Below are positions 31,705 through 40,885 of a stretch of DNA of 64,000 bases, one piece after another. A program made the translations under genes and the position numbers. The notes below the pieces were generated by a model that was not told the DNA's origin, searched no databases, and saw only the letters and a list, made by a program, of their open reading frames with translations. Numbering within the stretch: position 1 is the first letter of the stretch; each line of letters starts with the position of its first letter. Source of the stretch: Pseudonocardia sediminis (GTDB taxonomy: Bacteria > Actinomycetota > Actinomycetes > Mycobacteriales > Pseudonocardiaceae); assembly GCF_004217185.1 (NCBI RefSeq), contig NZ_SHKL01000001.1:4028001-4092000 (forward strand), given 5' to 3'.

Positions 31705-32310
31705 ATGAGCGACGTCAACCTCGCGATCGTCTACTACTCGGCCACCGGCACGGTCCACGCGATGGCCCGGCACGCCGCCGACGCCGCCGAGAAGTCCGGC
31801 GCCCAGGTCCGCCTCCGCCCGGTCGGCCGCGCGACCACCACCGGCGAGCGCGAGGCCACCGACGCGCAGGCCTCCTCCGCCGAGGACACCGCCACCGGCC
31901 CCGCCGCGACCGCCGACGACGTCCTCTGGGCCGACGCCGTCCTGTTCGGCACCCCGACCCGGTTCGGCAACGTCGCGGGCCAGCTGAAGATCTTCCTCGA
32001 CTCGCTCGGCCCGCAGTGGGGCCAGGGGCAGCTCGCGGACAAGGTCTACGCCGGGTTCACCGCCAGCCAGACCGCCCACGGCGGCCAGGAGAGCACCCTG
32101 CTCGCGCTCTACAACACGATCCACCACTTCGGCGGCATCGTCGTCGCCCCCGGCTACACCGACCCGCTCAAGTTCGTCGACGGCAACCCCTACGGCGCCT
32201 CGCACGTCACCGGGGCGGACAACGACGCTCCGCTCGTCGACTCCGACATCGCGGCGCTGGGCCACCTCGCGAACCGCGTCGTCGACGTCGCCGGCCGGCT
32301 CAAGGGGTGA
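31705..32310 (+). CDS. wrbA: NAD(P)H:quinone oxidoreductase, WrbA type
   Basis: A 201-residue flavodoxin-fold protein: AIVYYSATGTVHAMARHAAD (FMN phosphate loop, residues 7-26), ADAVLFGTPTRFGNVAGQLKIFLD (two blocks, about 75-98, WrbA hallmark), and FTASQTAHGGQESTLLALYNTIHHFGGIVV, where THGGQE-type sequence contacts FMN. WrbA reduces quinones with two electrons and protects against redox cycling. The ATG at 31705 follows CAGGAGCACCGC. It stands alone. Confidence 0.93.
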   Translation: MSDVNLAIVYYSATGTVHAMARHAADAAEKSGAQVRLRPVGRATTTGEREATDAQASSAEDTATGPAATADDVLWADAVLFGTPTRFGNVAGQLKIFLDSLGPQWGQGQLADKVYAGFTASQTAHGGQESTLLALYNTIHHFGGIVVAPGYTDPLKFVDGNPYGASHVTGADNDAPLVDSDIAALGHLANRVVDVAGRLKG

Positions 32311-32469
32311 CCGGCTCCCGCCACGACACCGCCTGCACGACAACGCGTACCCGGTCTCCCCGACCGGGGTCGTCCCGCGGCCCCGGCCGGACCCGGACCG
32401 AGCGCCCGCGGGCCGCGGGCGGATAGGCTCGATCACGCCGAGTACCTCGGCAGTGACTCGGGGGGTTGG

Positions 32470-33276
32470 ATGGAGAGACCGGCGTGGGCACCGGACGAGG
32501 TCGACATGGCCCGTCCGAGCGTGGCCCGGGTGTACGACTACTACCTCGGGGGCTCGCACAACTTCGACTCCGACCGGCGGTTCGCCGGGCGGGTGCTCGA
32601 GGTCCTGCCGGAGATGGCCGCGATCGCGCAGCAGAACCGGGCGTTCCTGCGCCGCGCGGTGCGGCACCTCTGCGAGCAGGGGATCGACCAGTTCCTCGAC
32701 CTCGGCTCCGGCATCCCCACCGCCGGCAACGTCCACGAGATCGCCGCCGGGGTGTCGCCGGGTGCGCGGGTGCTCTACGTCGACCACGACCCGGTCGCGG
32801 TCATGCACAGCCGCGCCCTGCTCGACGACGTCGAGGGCGCCGAGGTGATGGCCGGCGACCTGACCGACCCGCGGGGCGTCCTCGGCTCCCCCGCCGTGGC
32901 CGAGCACCTCGACCTGTCGAAGCCGGTGGCGGTGCTGCTGGTGTCGGTGCTGCACTTCGTCGACGACGACCGGCGCCCGGCCGAGGTGGTCTCCACGTAC
33001 ATGGGCGCCACCGCGCCCGGCAGCCACCTCGTCCTCAGCCACGCCAGCATCGCCGGGAACGACGGTGCCGCGGACGCCGAGGCCGTCTACAACCAGCAGC
33101 GCTCCCCCAACCCCATGCGGATGCGGTCGCAGGACGAGGTGACCGCCCTGTTCGGCGACCTGACCCTCGTCGACCCCGGGGTCGTGCGCATCCCGTCGTG
33201 GCGGCCCGACTCGCCCGCCGGGCCCGGAGCGGCGGCGGAGAGCTATCCCGGCCTCGCCGGGGTCGCGTACCGGTGA
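32470..33276 (+). CDS. SAM-dependent methyltransferase, DUF574/SAV2177 family
   Basis: A 268-residue protein of the actinobacterial S-adenosyl methyltransferase family PF04672: MARPSVARVYDYYLGGSHNFDSDR near the N-terminus (two blocks, residues 13-36), FLDLGSGIPTAGNVHEIA (SAM loop, about 79-96), YVDHDPVAVMHSRALL, and LLVSVLHFVDDDRRPAEVV. Substrates of this large family are unknown; members are very numerous in Streptomyces and Pseudonocardia. It begins 34 bases before the GGDEF-EAL gene's upstream region ends, so the two may be co-transcribed. Confidence 0.9.
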   Translation: MERPAWAPDEVDMARPSVARVYDYYLGGSHNFDSDRRFAGRVLEVLPEMAAIAQQNRAFLRRAVRHLCEQGIDQFLDLGSGIPTAGNVHEIAAGVSPGARVLYVDHDPVAVMHSRALLDDVEGAEVMAGDLTDPRGVLGSPAVAEHLDLSKPVAVLLVSVLHFVDDDRRPAEVVSTYMGATAPGSHLVLSHASIAGNDGAADAEAVYNQQRSPNPMRMRSQDEVTALFGDLTLVDPGVVRIPSWRPDSPAGPGAAAESYPGLAGVAYR

Positions 33277-33310
33277 TCGTGCCGGGCGGGTACGGCCGGA
33301 TCCGGCCGAC

Positions 33311-35500
33311 GTGATGGTCACCGGCGACGACGGGGCGGCCGTCGACCGGCTGGCGGAGGCCTGGACCGACGCGATCGAGGCCGGCAACCACGTCTCGACC
33401 AGCCGCGTCGACCTCCTCGCGGTCCTCGCCGACGCGGCGCGGCGGATCGTCGACGCGCTGGCCGGGCGCGTCGACCCCTCGGACGCGCAGTCCGTCGGAG
33501 AGGTGCTGGTCGCCGCCCACCTGACCGACCCGGTCGCCCTGCGGCGCTCGATCGACGTGATCGGCGACCACATCGCCGCCCGGCCGCGGGCCGACGGGGC
33601 GCCCGGACGCGAGCTCGCCGTGATCGGGGCACTGTCCACCGGTTACGCCCGTGCGCTGCAGGACCGGACCCGGATCGAGCAGGAACGGATCAGCGCCGCG
33701 GCGTTCTCCGCCCGTGCCGTGGCCGAGGCGGCCCGCTGGGCGTCGGAGGCCCGGTACGGGGCGGTGTTCGCCCACGCCGTGATCGGGATCAGCGTCTCCG
33801 ACGTCGACGGGAACATCCTGGAAGTGAACCTCGCCCTGTGCCGGATGCTCGGCTACACACCGAGCGAGCTCACCGGGCGGTCGATCCACACGTTCATCCA
33901 CCCCGAGGACACCCCCGACACCTGGAGCCGCGTCGGCGAGATGATGACCGGCGCCGTCGACCACATCCGGCTGGAGAAGGCCTACTACCGCAAGGACCGC
34001 AGCCAGATCTGGACCGAGCTGGTGGTGTCGCTGATCCGTGCCCCGGACGGGACGCCGCGCTACCTCGTCGCCATGGTCGAGGACGTGACGCAGCGGCACG
34101 AGCTGCAGTCGCGCCTGCAGCACCAGGCCGAGCACGACCCGCTGACCGGACTGCCCAACCGGACGCTGTTCTTCCGCCGGCTCACCCGGGCGCTGCACTC
34201 CGACACGGCGGTACCCGACGGGGCCGGCGATCGGGTGGGGGTGTGCTACCTCGACCTCGACGGCTTCAAGCGGATCAACGACACCCTCGGCCACGACACC
34301 GGCGACCAACTCCTGCAGACCGTCTCGAACCGCCTGCGCGCCGCCGTCGGGGCGGACGGCCACGTCGTCGCGAGAATGGGTGGCGACGAGTTCGTCGTCC
34401 TGGTCGAGCACTGCGGCTCCGTCGACGACCTGGTGCCGGCCGCGCGGCGAGCACTGGAGGCGCTGCGGGCCCCGGTCCGTCTCAACGGGCGGGAGATCGC
34501 CGTCTCGGCGAGCGCGGGCCTCGTGACCGGGAGCCGCACACCCTGCACCGGGCCGGAGGGCCGGTGCCGCTGCGGCGCGGAGCTGATGAAGGCCGCGGAC
34601 ACCACGATGTACTGGGCCAAGGACGACGGCGGCAACCGGTTCGCGATCTTCGACCCGCAGCGCCACCGCCGCGACGTCCGCGGGTTCGAGCTGTCGGCCC
34701 AGATGCCCGGGGCCCTGGCCCGCGGCGAGTTCGAGCTGGACTACCAGCCGCTGGTCCGGTTCTCCGACGACCGGGTCGTCGGGGTCGAGGCCCTCGTCCG
34801 GTGGCGGCAACCCGGAGGGCGACGGCTCGGTCCGGACACGTTCATCCCGCTCGCCGAGCAGACCGGCCTGATCGTGGCGCTGGGCCGGCACGTCCTGCGG
34901 GAGGCGTGCACCCAGGCCCGGGCCTGGCTCGACCGCGCCCCGGACGCCGGCTTCCACCTCAGCGTGAACATCGCCGGCCGTCAGTTGCGCGAGCCCGACA
35001 TCGTCGAGCAGGTCGCACGGGTGCTGCACGACACCGGGTGGCCCGCCGGGTCGTTGCAGCTCGAGCTGACCGAGAGCGACCTGATGTCGGCGGGCGGGGG
35101 CCCGCGCAACGCCCTCTACGCCCTGGCCGAGATGGGGGTCCGGATCGCCATCGACGACTTCGGTACCGGCTACTCGAACCTCGCCTACCTGCACCGGCTG
35201 CCGGTGCACGTGATCAAGCTGGCCGGGGACTTCGTCGCGGGCGACGGGGCACGGACGGGCGCGCCGCCCGGACGCGGTGTCGACAGCCCCGTCGTCCTCG
35301 CCGCCCTGGTCGAGCTCGCCCACACCCTCGGCCTCACCGTCGTCGCCGAGTCGGTCGAGACCGGGGAGCAGGCGGACCGGCTCCGCAGGCTGGGCTGCGA
35401 CGTCGGCCAGGGCTGGTTCTTCGGCCATCCCGCCGGTGCCGGCGTGGTCGGCCCGCTGCTCGGGACCCGGGTCGTCCAGGAACACGACGGCGTCGCCTGA
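33311..35500 (+). CDS. PAS-GGDEF-EAL cyclic-di-GMP signalling protein
   Basis: A 729-residue cytoplasmic protein. Residues ~1-145 are a helical sensor-like region, and ~150-270 a PAS domain with PAC (GNILEVNLALCRMLGYTPSEL, given here up to its core NxxxCRMLGY). A GGDEF domain (about 285-460) has intact RMGGDEF at ~356. An EAL domain (about 465-715) has GVEALVRW at ~486, DDFGTGYSNLAYL and AESVET. Both catalytic signatures look intact, so it could make and/or degrade c-di-GMP. A cysteine cluster (CTGPEGRCRC) is inserted inside the GGDEF domain. There are no membrane helices. GTG at 33311 or the adjacent ATG at 33314 is the start. Confidence 0.92.
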   Translation: MMVTGDDGAAVDRLAEAWTDAIEAGNHVSTSRVDLLAVLADAARRIVDALAGRVDPSDAQSVGEVLVAAHLTDPVALRRSIDVIGDHIAARPRADGAPGRELAVIGALSTGYARALQDRTRIEQERISAAAFSARAVAEAARWASEARYGAVFAHAVIGISVSDVDGNILEVNLALCRMLGYTPSELTGRSIHTFIHPEDTPDTWSRVGEMMTGAVDHIRLEKAYYRKDRSQIWTELVVSLIRAPDGTPRYLVAMVEDVTQRHELQSRLQHQAEHDPLTGLPNRTLFFRRLTRALHSDTAVPDGAGDRVGVCYLDLDGFKRINDTLGHDTGDQLLQTVSNRLRAAVGADGHVVARMGGDEFVVLVEHCGSVDDLVPAARRALEALRAPVRLNGREIAVSASAGLVTGSRTPCTGPEGRCRCGAELMKAADTTMYWAKDDGGNRFAIFDPQRHRRDVRGFELSAQMPGALARGEFELDYQPLVRFSDDRVVGVEALVRWRQPGGRRLGPDTFIPLAEQTGLIVALGRHVLREACTQARAWLDRAPDAGFHLSVNIAGRQLREPDIVEQVARVLHDTGWPAGSLQLELTESDLMSAGGGPRNALYALAEMGVRIAIDDFGTGYSNLAYLHRLPVHVIKLAGDFVAGDGARTGAPPGRGVDSPVVLAALVELAHTLGLTVVAESVETGEQADRLRRLGCDVGQGWFFGHPAGAGVVGPLLGTRVVQEHDGVA

Positions 35501-35522
35501 GCCCGGCCCTACCCCCTACCCT

Positions 35523-36395
35523 CTAGCCCCGGCCCGCCGGGGAGAACAGCTCGTCGAGCACCACCGTCGCCCGGAACCCGCACAGCACCAGGATGTGCAG
35601 GATGTAGAGCCACAGCGCCAGGGCCGACACCGCCCCGATGATCGGCATCCCGCCGAACGGGGCGGACCACTCGACCGGGATGGCCAGGAACAGCACGAAG
35701 CCCTGCAGGAACCCGGCGATCACCGACCCCGAGCCGAACGCGCCGACCAGCAGCGCGCGCCGGTTCAGGTGTCCCGGGCCGACGAGCCCGAACACTGCCA
35801 GCAACGCCGTCGACAGGGTGATCCAGACGACGTGGAAGGCGACCACGATGCCCCACACCAGCGACCAGCCGCCCCCGGCGTAGAGCGGCCCGACGTACGG
35901 CGCCGCGGCCAGCACCGCCAGCACCAGGAGCGGGGCGACGGCGGCGACGCCGAGCAGCCCGGCGCGCCCGCGCCAGCCGGTGAGCTTGTCCGGGACCGCC
36001 GACATCTGCACGAACGCCCGGCGCAGACCCTCGCCGTAGAGGCTCGCCGGGAACAGCGCCACCAGCGCCTGCCACCACGACAGAGACAGGGAGACCGACG
36101 CCAGGGTGCGCAACGCGGTCGGCGTGCCGTGCCCGTCGGGCAGCCCGCCGACGGCACTCTCCATCGCCGCGGTCACGGCCTCCGGCCCGACCAGCGCACC
36201 GACCGCCCACAACGACACCATGGCGAGCGGGACCAGGCCGATCAGGCCGAAGTAGGTGGCGCCCGCCGCCCACAACGCCAGGTCGGTGCCGGGGAAGGTC
36301 CGGCCGACCCTCGTCGCGAGGTCGCGGGCACGCCTCCTGCCGGGCCCCGAGGCATCCGGCGTCCGGGCACGCCGGCGGCCGGGGTCAACCGTCAT
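35523..36395 (-). CDS. YihY/BrkB-family membrane protein
   Basis: A 290-residue membrane protein with about six helices: LALWAAGATYFGLIGLVPLAMV at the N-terminus (two adjacent blocks), WWQALVALFPASLYGEGLRRAF (YihY signature region), and FGGMPIIGAVSALALWLYILHI near the end. The family (once called ribonuclease BN) consists of membrane proteins of unresolved function, possibly transporters or envelope factors. The start overlaps the end of the TVP38-like gene by 11 bases, so the two are co-expressed. It is convergent with the GGDEF-EAL gene. Confidence 0.82.
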   Translation of the reverse strand: MTVDPGRRRARTPDASGPGRRRARDLATRVGRTFPGTDLALWAAGATYFGLIGLVPLAMVSLWAVGALVGPEAVTAAMESAVGGLPDGHGTPTALRTLASVSLSLSWWQALVALFPASLYGEGLRRAFVQMSAVPDKLTGWRGRAGLLGVAAVAPLLVLAVLAAAPYVGPLYAGGGWSLVWGIVVAFHVVWITLSTALLAVFGLVGPGHLNRRALLVGAFGSGSVIAGFLQGFVLFLAIPVEWSAPFGGMPIIGAVSALALWLYILHILVLCGFRATVVLDELFSPAGRG

Positions 36396-37218
36396 CGGGG
36401 CTCCCCCGCCCGGTCGAGGTGCCGGGTGACGTGGCGGTCGGTGCGGGTGTCGCCGTCCCGCCGGCGAGCGACGGTTCGGTCCGCAGACGCCTGCGGGCCA
36501 GGACGACGCCGATCAGGCCCAGCACCCCGAGGCCGCCCAGCGAGAGCAGGAACGGCAACGAGCCCGGGTCGGCCCCGTAGGCGCCGACGGCGACCAGCGC
36601 CGCCGTCCCGGGGAACGCGCCGACGATCGTGCCGACCATGTAGTCGCGCTGGCGCACCGCGGTCAGCCCCCACGCCATGTTCATCAGCGAGAAGGGCAGC
36701 ACCGGGGCGAGCCGCACGCCGATCACGGCGATCACGCCGCGCCGTCGCACCAGGTCGTCCAGTGCCGCCAGGCGCGCCGCGCCACGACCGGTCCGACCGT
36801 CCAGCGAGCGGACGACCGACCCGCGTCCCAGGCGCCGGGCCAGCGCGAACCCGACCGCGGCCCCGACGAGCTTCCCGGCGAGCGTCGCCGGCAGACCCGG
36901 GCCGAGGCCGAACAGGACGCCGCCGGCCACCGCCAGGAGGCTGACCGGGACCGGGGTCAGCGACAGCCCGGCGTAGAGGACGGCCCACAGCAGCGGCCCG
37001 GCCCATCCGGCGCCGGCGATCCAGGCGCGGACCTCGTCCACCGGCGGGACGCCCACCGACACCGCGACGACGGCCGTCGCCACCAGGATCGCCAGGAGCA
37101 GCGCGGGTCGCCACCACCGGGTGGCACGGCCGGGCCGGTCCTCCCCGGGCGGTGGACCGGACGACGAGGCGGACGACGGGGCGGGCGGCGGGGCGGGATC
37201 GCCGGCCGGCCCGCTCAC
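36385..37218 (-). CDS. TVP38/TMEM64 (DedA-like) membrane protein
   Basis: A 277-residue membrane protein with a proline/serine-rich cytoplasmic N-terminus (about 30 residues). The SNARE-associated/VTT domain spans about 60-225: LSLTPVPVSLLAVAGGVLFG, TLAGKLVGAAVGFALARRLGRG, and RLAPVLPFSLMNMAWGLTAV, where the conserved arginine and prolines sit. Family members are lipid scramblase-like or undecaprenyl phosphate recyclers. GTG at 37218. Coupled to the YihY-like gene by an 11-base overlap. Confidence 0.85.
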   Translation of the reverse strand: MSGPAGDPAPPPAPSSASSSGPPPGEDRPGRATRWWRPALLLAILVATAVVAVSVGVPPVDEVRAWIAGAGWAGPLLWAVLYAGLSLTPVPVSLLAVAGGVLFGLGPGLPATLAGKLVGAAVGFALARRLGRGSVVRSLDGRTGRGAARLAALDDLVRRRGVIAVIGVRLAPVLPFSLMNMAWGLTAVRQRDYMVGTIVGAFPGTAALVAVGAYGADPGSLPFLLSLGGLGVLGLIGVVLARRRLRTEPSLAGGTATPAPTATSPGTSTGRGSPDDG

Positions 37219-37424
37219 CCGCTCTCACGTCGTCGGGGGTCCGCGCCGCAGGGCGGCCCGTCCCCCGCGGTGCTGAGCACGCTCGGTGTGGGATGCATCC
37301 CCGCCAGTGTCTCCCGGCTCGGCGGATCCGGCTCAGGAGCCGCCCGTGCCGACGACGGTCGACCGAAGTCGCACGGACTCCCGCCATCGGACGGAGGTGG
37401 TGACCCACAGCCCTGCCTAGCGTC

Positions 37425-38090
37425 GTGAGCACCGACGACACCCCCTACACGAACCCGGCACGGAGCGACGACATGCAGATCCTGCGCAGGCCCATCCAGG
37501 TCATCCGCACCGACCTCGGCGCCTACCTCGTCCTGAACGTGGTGGTCTACGGGCTCTTCCTCGCCGGCTTCGCCGCGGCACTGGTGTTCCCCGAGCTGAC
37601 CGCCGCGCGGGTGGAGGCGCTCCAGGCCGACGGGACGGCGGACCTGGTCGGGTGGCTGTTCGACAAGGTCTGGTTGTTCGCGCTGGTCATCCTGGGGGTC
37701 AACACGCTCACGGTCGGGGTGGCGTCGATCCTGCTGCCGTCGATGGTCGTGCCCTTCGCCGGCGTCGCCGTGTTCGCCTACCGGGCGTTCACGATCGGCA
37801 CCACGCTCGCCCCGGTCGACGAGAACGGCTGGCTCATCCTGATCCCGCACTCGCTGACGGTCGTCGTCGAGTTCCAGGCCTACGTCCTTCTCGTGCTGGG
37901 CGCCTACCTCCTCGGGCGGGCCTGGCTGCGGCCGGCGACCGTCGGGGTCGCGACCCGCCGCCAGGGCTACGTCCGCGGGCTGCGGCAGGCCGGGTGGGTG
38001 GCCGTACCCGCGTTCGCGCTGCTCGTGTTCGGCGCGGTCTACGAGGCGTTCTCGCTGAGGTACCTGGTCCCCCTGCTGCTGCAGGGATAG
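37425..38090 (+). CDS. SpoIIM-like (stage II sporulation M family) membrane protein
   Basis: A 221-residue membrane protein with about five helices: an N-terminal cytoplasmic stretch, LVLNVVVYGLFLAGFAAALVF, KVWLFALVILGVNTLTVGVAS (FxxNxxV-type motif), SMVVPFAGVAVFAYRAFTIG, and IPHSLTVVVEFQAYVLLVLGAYLLG, where PH-x8-E is the conserved core of the family. This family is widespread outside sporulating bacteria and its biochemical role is unknown. GTG at 37425; an ATG at 37473 is possible. It is followed by a clear hairpin. Confidence 0.8.
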   Translation: MSTDDTPYTNPARSDDMQILRRPIQVIRTDLGAYLVLNVVVYGLFLAGFAAALVFPELTAARVEALQADGTADLVGWLFDKVWLFALVILGVNTLTVGVASILLPSMVVPFAGVAVFAYRAFTIGTTLAPVDENGWLILIPHSLTVVVEFQAYVLLVLGAYLLGRAWLRPATVGVATRRQGYVRGLRQAGWVAVPAFALLVFGAVYEAFSLRYLVPLLLQG

Positions 38091-38097
38091 ACGCCCG

Positions 38098-38123
38098 GCC
38101 GGACCACCCCGTGGGTGTCCGGC
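38098..38123 (+). terminator. Hairpin terminator after the SpoIIM-like gene
   Basis: GCCGGAC-C-ACCC (38098-38109) pairs with GGGT-GTCCGGC (38113-38123) around a three-base loop, with one bulged cytosine. It begins 8 bases after the stop codon. A second small perfect hairpin (GTGCCG-CTG-CGGCAC, 38141-38155) follows and may belong to the next gene's leader. Confidence 0.6.
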
Positions 38124-38200
38124 GCCACACGGCCTTGAGTGTGCCGCTGCGGCACGGCCCCTACTGGACACACACAGCCCCGAGCAGGACGGACACGACC

Positions 38201-39106
38201 ATGACAGACGGGATCCGGCACGCGACCCGACCGAGGCCGAGCGCCGATCCGGAGGTCCTCGACCGGCGCCTCCCGGCCCCGGCCCGGACACGGCCCGGCC
38301 TGCATCCGGCCGTCAGCGTCGTGGTCCCCACGCGCAACGAGGCGAGGAACCTCGAGATCGTCCTGCCCGCGATCGCCGCCGTGCGGCCGGCGGTGCACGA
38401 GATCATCGTCGTCGACGGCCACTCCACCGACGGATCGCTCGACGTCGCCCGCCGGGTGCTGCCCTCGGTCCGCACGCTCACCCAGACCCGCACGGGCAAG
38501 GGCAACGCCGTGGCCTGCGGGTTCGCCGCGGTGACCGGTGACGTGGTGGTCATGTTCGACGCCGACGGCTCGGCTGACCCGGACGAGATCCCCGCCTTCG
38601 TCGCCGCGCTCGTCGCGGGCGCCGACGTCGCCAAGGGGAGCCGGTTCACCGACGGCGGCGGCAGCGACGACATCACGTTCCTGCGCCGGGCCGGCAACGC
38701 CGGTCTCAACGGCGTCGCGAACGCGCTGTTCGGCACGTCCTTCACCGACCTCTGCTACGGCTACAACGCCTTCCGGGCCGACGTGCTCCCGGCGTTGGAG
38801 CTGCCCGCGGTCGACGCACCGGCGCCGCCCGGCGGCATGCTCCGGGGTGACGGCTTCGAGATCGAGACGATGCTGCACTGCCGGATCGCCGCGGCCGGCC
38901 TGTCGGCCACCGAGGTGCCCTCGGTCGAACGACGGCGGATGTTCGGCGACACGAACCTGCGCACGTTCGCCGACGGCGCCCGCGTGCTGCGCACCCTGCT
39001 CGCCGAACGTCGCCGCGGTTCGCTCCGGTCCCGCCGCGGGACGGTCAGCCCGGCGGGTCGAGGTCCGCGTCGTGGACGAGCAGCGCCACCTGCACCCGGT
39101 TGTTGA
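38201..39106 (+). CDS. Family 2 glycosyltransferase (dolichyl-phosphate mannose synthase-like)
   Basis: A 301-residue GT2 protein: AVSVVVPTRNEARNLEIVLP near residue 40, EIIVVDGHSTDGSLDVA (nucleotide-binding loop), TGKGNAVACGF, VVMFDADGSADPDE (metal-binding DAD), and LCYGYNAFRADVLPAL near 190, where the YNAFR segment is typical of polyprenyl-phosphate-type enzymes. There are no membrane helices. It transfers a sugar from an NDP-sugar to an unknown acceptor. Its last ~60 bases overlap the response regulator gene on the other strand, an unusual convergent overlap that may shorten one of the two. Confidence 0.85.
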   Translation: MTDGIRHATRPRPSADPEVLDRRLPAPARTRPGLHPAVSVVVPTRNEARNLEIVLPAIAAVRPAVHEIIVVDGHSTDGSLDVARRVLPSVRTLTQTRTGKGNAVACGFAAVTGDVVVMFDADGSADPDEIPAFVAALVAGADVAKGSRFTDGGGSDDITFLRRAGNAGLNGVANALFGTSFTDLCYGYNAFRADVLPALELPAVDAPAPPGGMLRGDGFEIETMLHCRIAAAGLSATEVPSVERRRMFGDTNLRTFADGARVLRTLLAERRRGSLRSRRGTVSPAGRGPRRGRAAPPAPGC

Positions 39107-39716
39107 GGTCGAGCTTGGTGAGGATCGCCGAGACGTGGGTCTTGATCGTGGCGACGCTGAGGTGGTGCCGCGCGGCGATCTCGGCGTTCGACCGGCCGGC
39201 GCCGAGCTCGAGCGCGATGGTGTGCTCCCGCGCGGCGAGCAGCCCGAGCCGGCGGCGCGCCGCCTCCCGGCCGGTCTCCTTCCCCGGCCCGGTGACGCGG
39301 TCGATGAGCCGCCGGGTCACCTCCGGCGAGAGCACCGGACGCCCCTGGGCCGCGTGCCGGACGGCGAGGACGAGCTCCTCGGGCGGGGTGTCCTTGAGCA
39401 GGAACCCGGCCGCCCCGGCGCGCAGGGCGCGCAGGACGTGCTCGTCGGCGTCGAACGTGGTGAGCACGACGACCTGGGGTGCCTGCGGGCGGCGCCGCAG
39501 CGTCTCGGTCGCGGTGAGCCCGTCCATCCCGGGCATCCGGATGTCCATCAGGACCACGTCCGGCGCGTGCCGCTCGGCGAGCACCAGGGCCTCGGCCCCG
39601 TCACCGGCCTCGGCCACCACCCGCAGGTCGGGGGCACCGCGCAGCATCATGGTGAGACCGAAGCGGACGACCGCGTCGTCGTCGGCGACCAGCACGTCGA
39701 CCGTCGGTTCGCTCAC
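39045..39716 (-). CDS. NarL/LuxR-family response regulator
   Basis: A 223-residue response regulator. The receiver domain has VLVADDDAVVRFGL at the start, phosphoacceptor Asp in VVLMDIRMPGMDG (about 51-63), VVLTTFDADE and FLLKDTPPEEL. The C-terminal LuxR-type HTH is LGLLAAREHTIALELGAG, then NAEIAARHHLSVATIKTHV. GTG at 39716 is used because it overlaps the kinase stop (GTGA) and begins just before the first strand. It forms a two-component system with the gene at 39713-40885; targets are unknown. Confidence 0.9.
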   Translation of the reverse strand: MSEPTVDVLVADDDAVVRFGLTMMLRGAPDLRVVAEAGDGAEALVLAERHAPDVVLMDIRMPGMDGLTATETLRRRPQAPQVVVLTTFDADEHVLRALRAGAAGFLLKDTPPEELVLAVRHAAQGRPVLSPEVTRRLIDRVTGPGKETGREAARRRLGLLAAREHTIALELGAGRSNAEIAARHHLSVATIKTHVSAILTKLDLNNRVQVALLVHDADLDPPG

Positions 39717-40885
39717 GACGGCCACGGTAGCCGCATCGCGACCCGCCACCCGCCGGACGGGGTCGGGCCGTGGTCGAGCCGGCCGCCGACGATCCGCGCC
39801 CGCTCGGACAGCCCGCGCAGCCCCTCCCCCGACCCCGCCGGGCTCTCGACGACCTCCGCGGACCCGGCCGGCGTCCGGTTCTCGACCTCGGTGACGAGGT
39901 CGTCGCCGGGATCCCCGGAGATGCGCACGACGATCGGCGCGCCGGGAGCGTGCTTGCGGGCGTTGGTCAGGCTCTCCTGCACGAACCGGTAGACGGTGCG
40001 CCCCACGGTCTCGCCGACCGGATGGTCACCTGTCGTCACCCCGGGGCGATCGTCCAGGTCGACCGGTGTCCCGGCCCGTCTCGTCTCGTCGATCAGCTCG
40101 GCGACGTCCGCGACACCCGGCAGCGGCAGCTCCCCGACCGGGGCGCGGAGCACCCCGATCACCTCGCGCAGGTCCTGCAGGGCGCGGTGCGCGTTCTCCC
40201 GGATCACCTCCGCCGCCCGTGTGGTCTCCTCCGCCGTCGCGTCCCGGTGGAACGCCAGCGCGCCCGCGTGGACGCTGAGCAGCGACAACCGGTGGCCGAG
40301 GACGTCGTGCATCTCGCGGGCGAGCGTCTCGCGCGCCTCGTGCTGGGTGCGCTCGGCGCGCAGCCCGGCCTCCACCTCGGCCATCGACGCACGTTCCCGC
40401 AGCGAGGCGATGAGCTGGCGCCGGCTGCGGACGAGCAGGCCCCACGCCACCGCGACGACCGGCCCGGAGAGCACGAACGGGATCAGCAGCCACGCCGGAG
40501 CGGCGGGTACCGGGTGCAGGACGTAGAAGACCCCGATCGCCGCCAGGACCGCCCCGGCCGTCGCCGCCGTCTCCCGGGTCGGGCGGTGCACGGCCACGGT
40601 GAACAGGGCGACGAGAGCCGCCACCGACGCCGACTCGGCGACGGCGGAGAGCGCGACGACGATCCCGGCCACGGGCAGCGTGAACCGGCGCCGCCACCAC
40701 AGCGCGAGACAGCCCAGGAGCCCGGCGGCCAGATCGAGGGCCGCGACCCAGGACGGCACCGCGTCCGGGAGGTTCAGACGGATCAGCAGGCCCAGGCCCC
40801 CGACCACGGCCGGGACCACGACCAGCAGGGCGTCGGTCGCGCGTGGGTGCCACGACCGTCGTCCCGACTCGGCAACCGCGTTCAT
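39713..40885 (-). CDS. NarL-type sensor histidine kinase
   Basis: A 390-residue kinase. About five N-terminal membrane helices (residues ~18-150) have almost no extracellular loops. A HisKA_3 dimerisation domain follows, with the phosphoacceptor His in LAREMHDVLGHRLSLL (about 195-210), then a HATPase domain: VQESLTNARKHAPGAP (N box) and GEGLRGLSERARIVGG (G box). The membrane part resembles sensors of envelope stress. The ATG at 40885 is chosen because the longer frame upstream is shadow sequence. Translationally coupled to its regulator. Confidence 0.9.
   Translation of the reverse strand: MNAVAESGRRSWHPRATDALLVVVPAVVGGLGLLIRLNLPDAVPSWVAALDLAAGLLGCLALWWRRRFTLPVAGIVVALSAVAESASVAALVALFTVAVHRPTRETAATAGAVLAAIGVFYVLHPVPAAPAWLLIPFVLSGPVVAVAWGLLVRSRRQLIASLRERASMAEVEAGLRAERTQHEARETLAREMHDVLGHRLSLLSVHAGALAFHRDATAEETTRAAEVIRENAHRALQDLREVIGVLRAPVGELPLPGVADVAELIDETRRAGTPVDLDDRPGVTTGDHPVGETVGRTVYRFVQESLTNARKHAPGAPIVVRISGDPGDDLVTEVENRTPAGSAEVVESPAGSGEGLRGLSERARIVGGRLDHGPTPSGGWRVAMRLPWPS

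Noticed and set aside
29965..33639. Very long minus-strand frame of about 1224 codons across the kinase, wrbA and methyltransferase genes
   Set aside because: It spans three well-supported plus-strand genes and translates to repetitive Arg/Gly/Val sequence typical of an antisense frame in GC-rich DNA.
35527..35542. CCCCGG-CCCG-CCGGGG hairpin at the end of the YihY-like gene considered as a terminator
   Set aside because: It lies inside the coding sequence just before the stop; short GC hairpins of this type are frequent by chance here.
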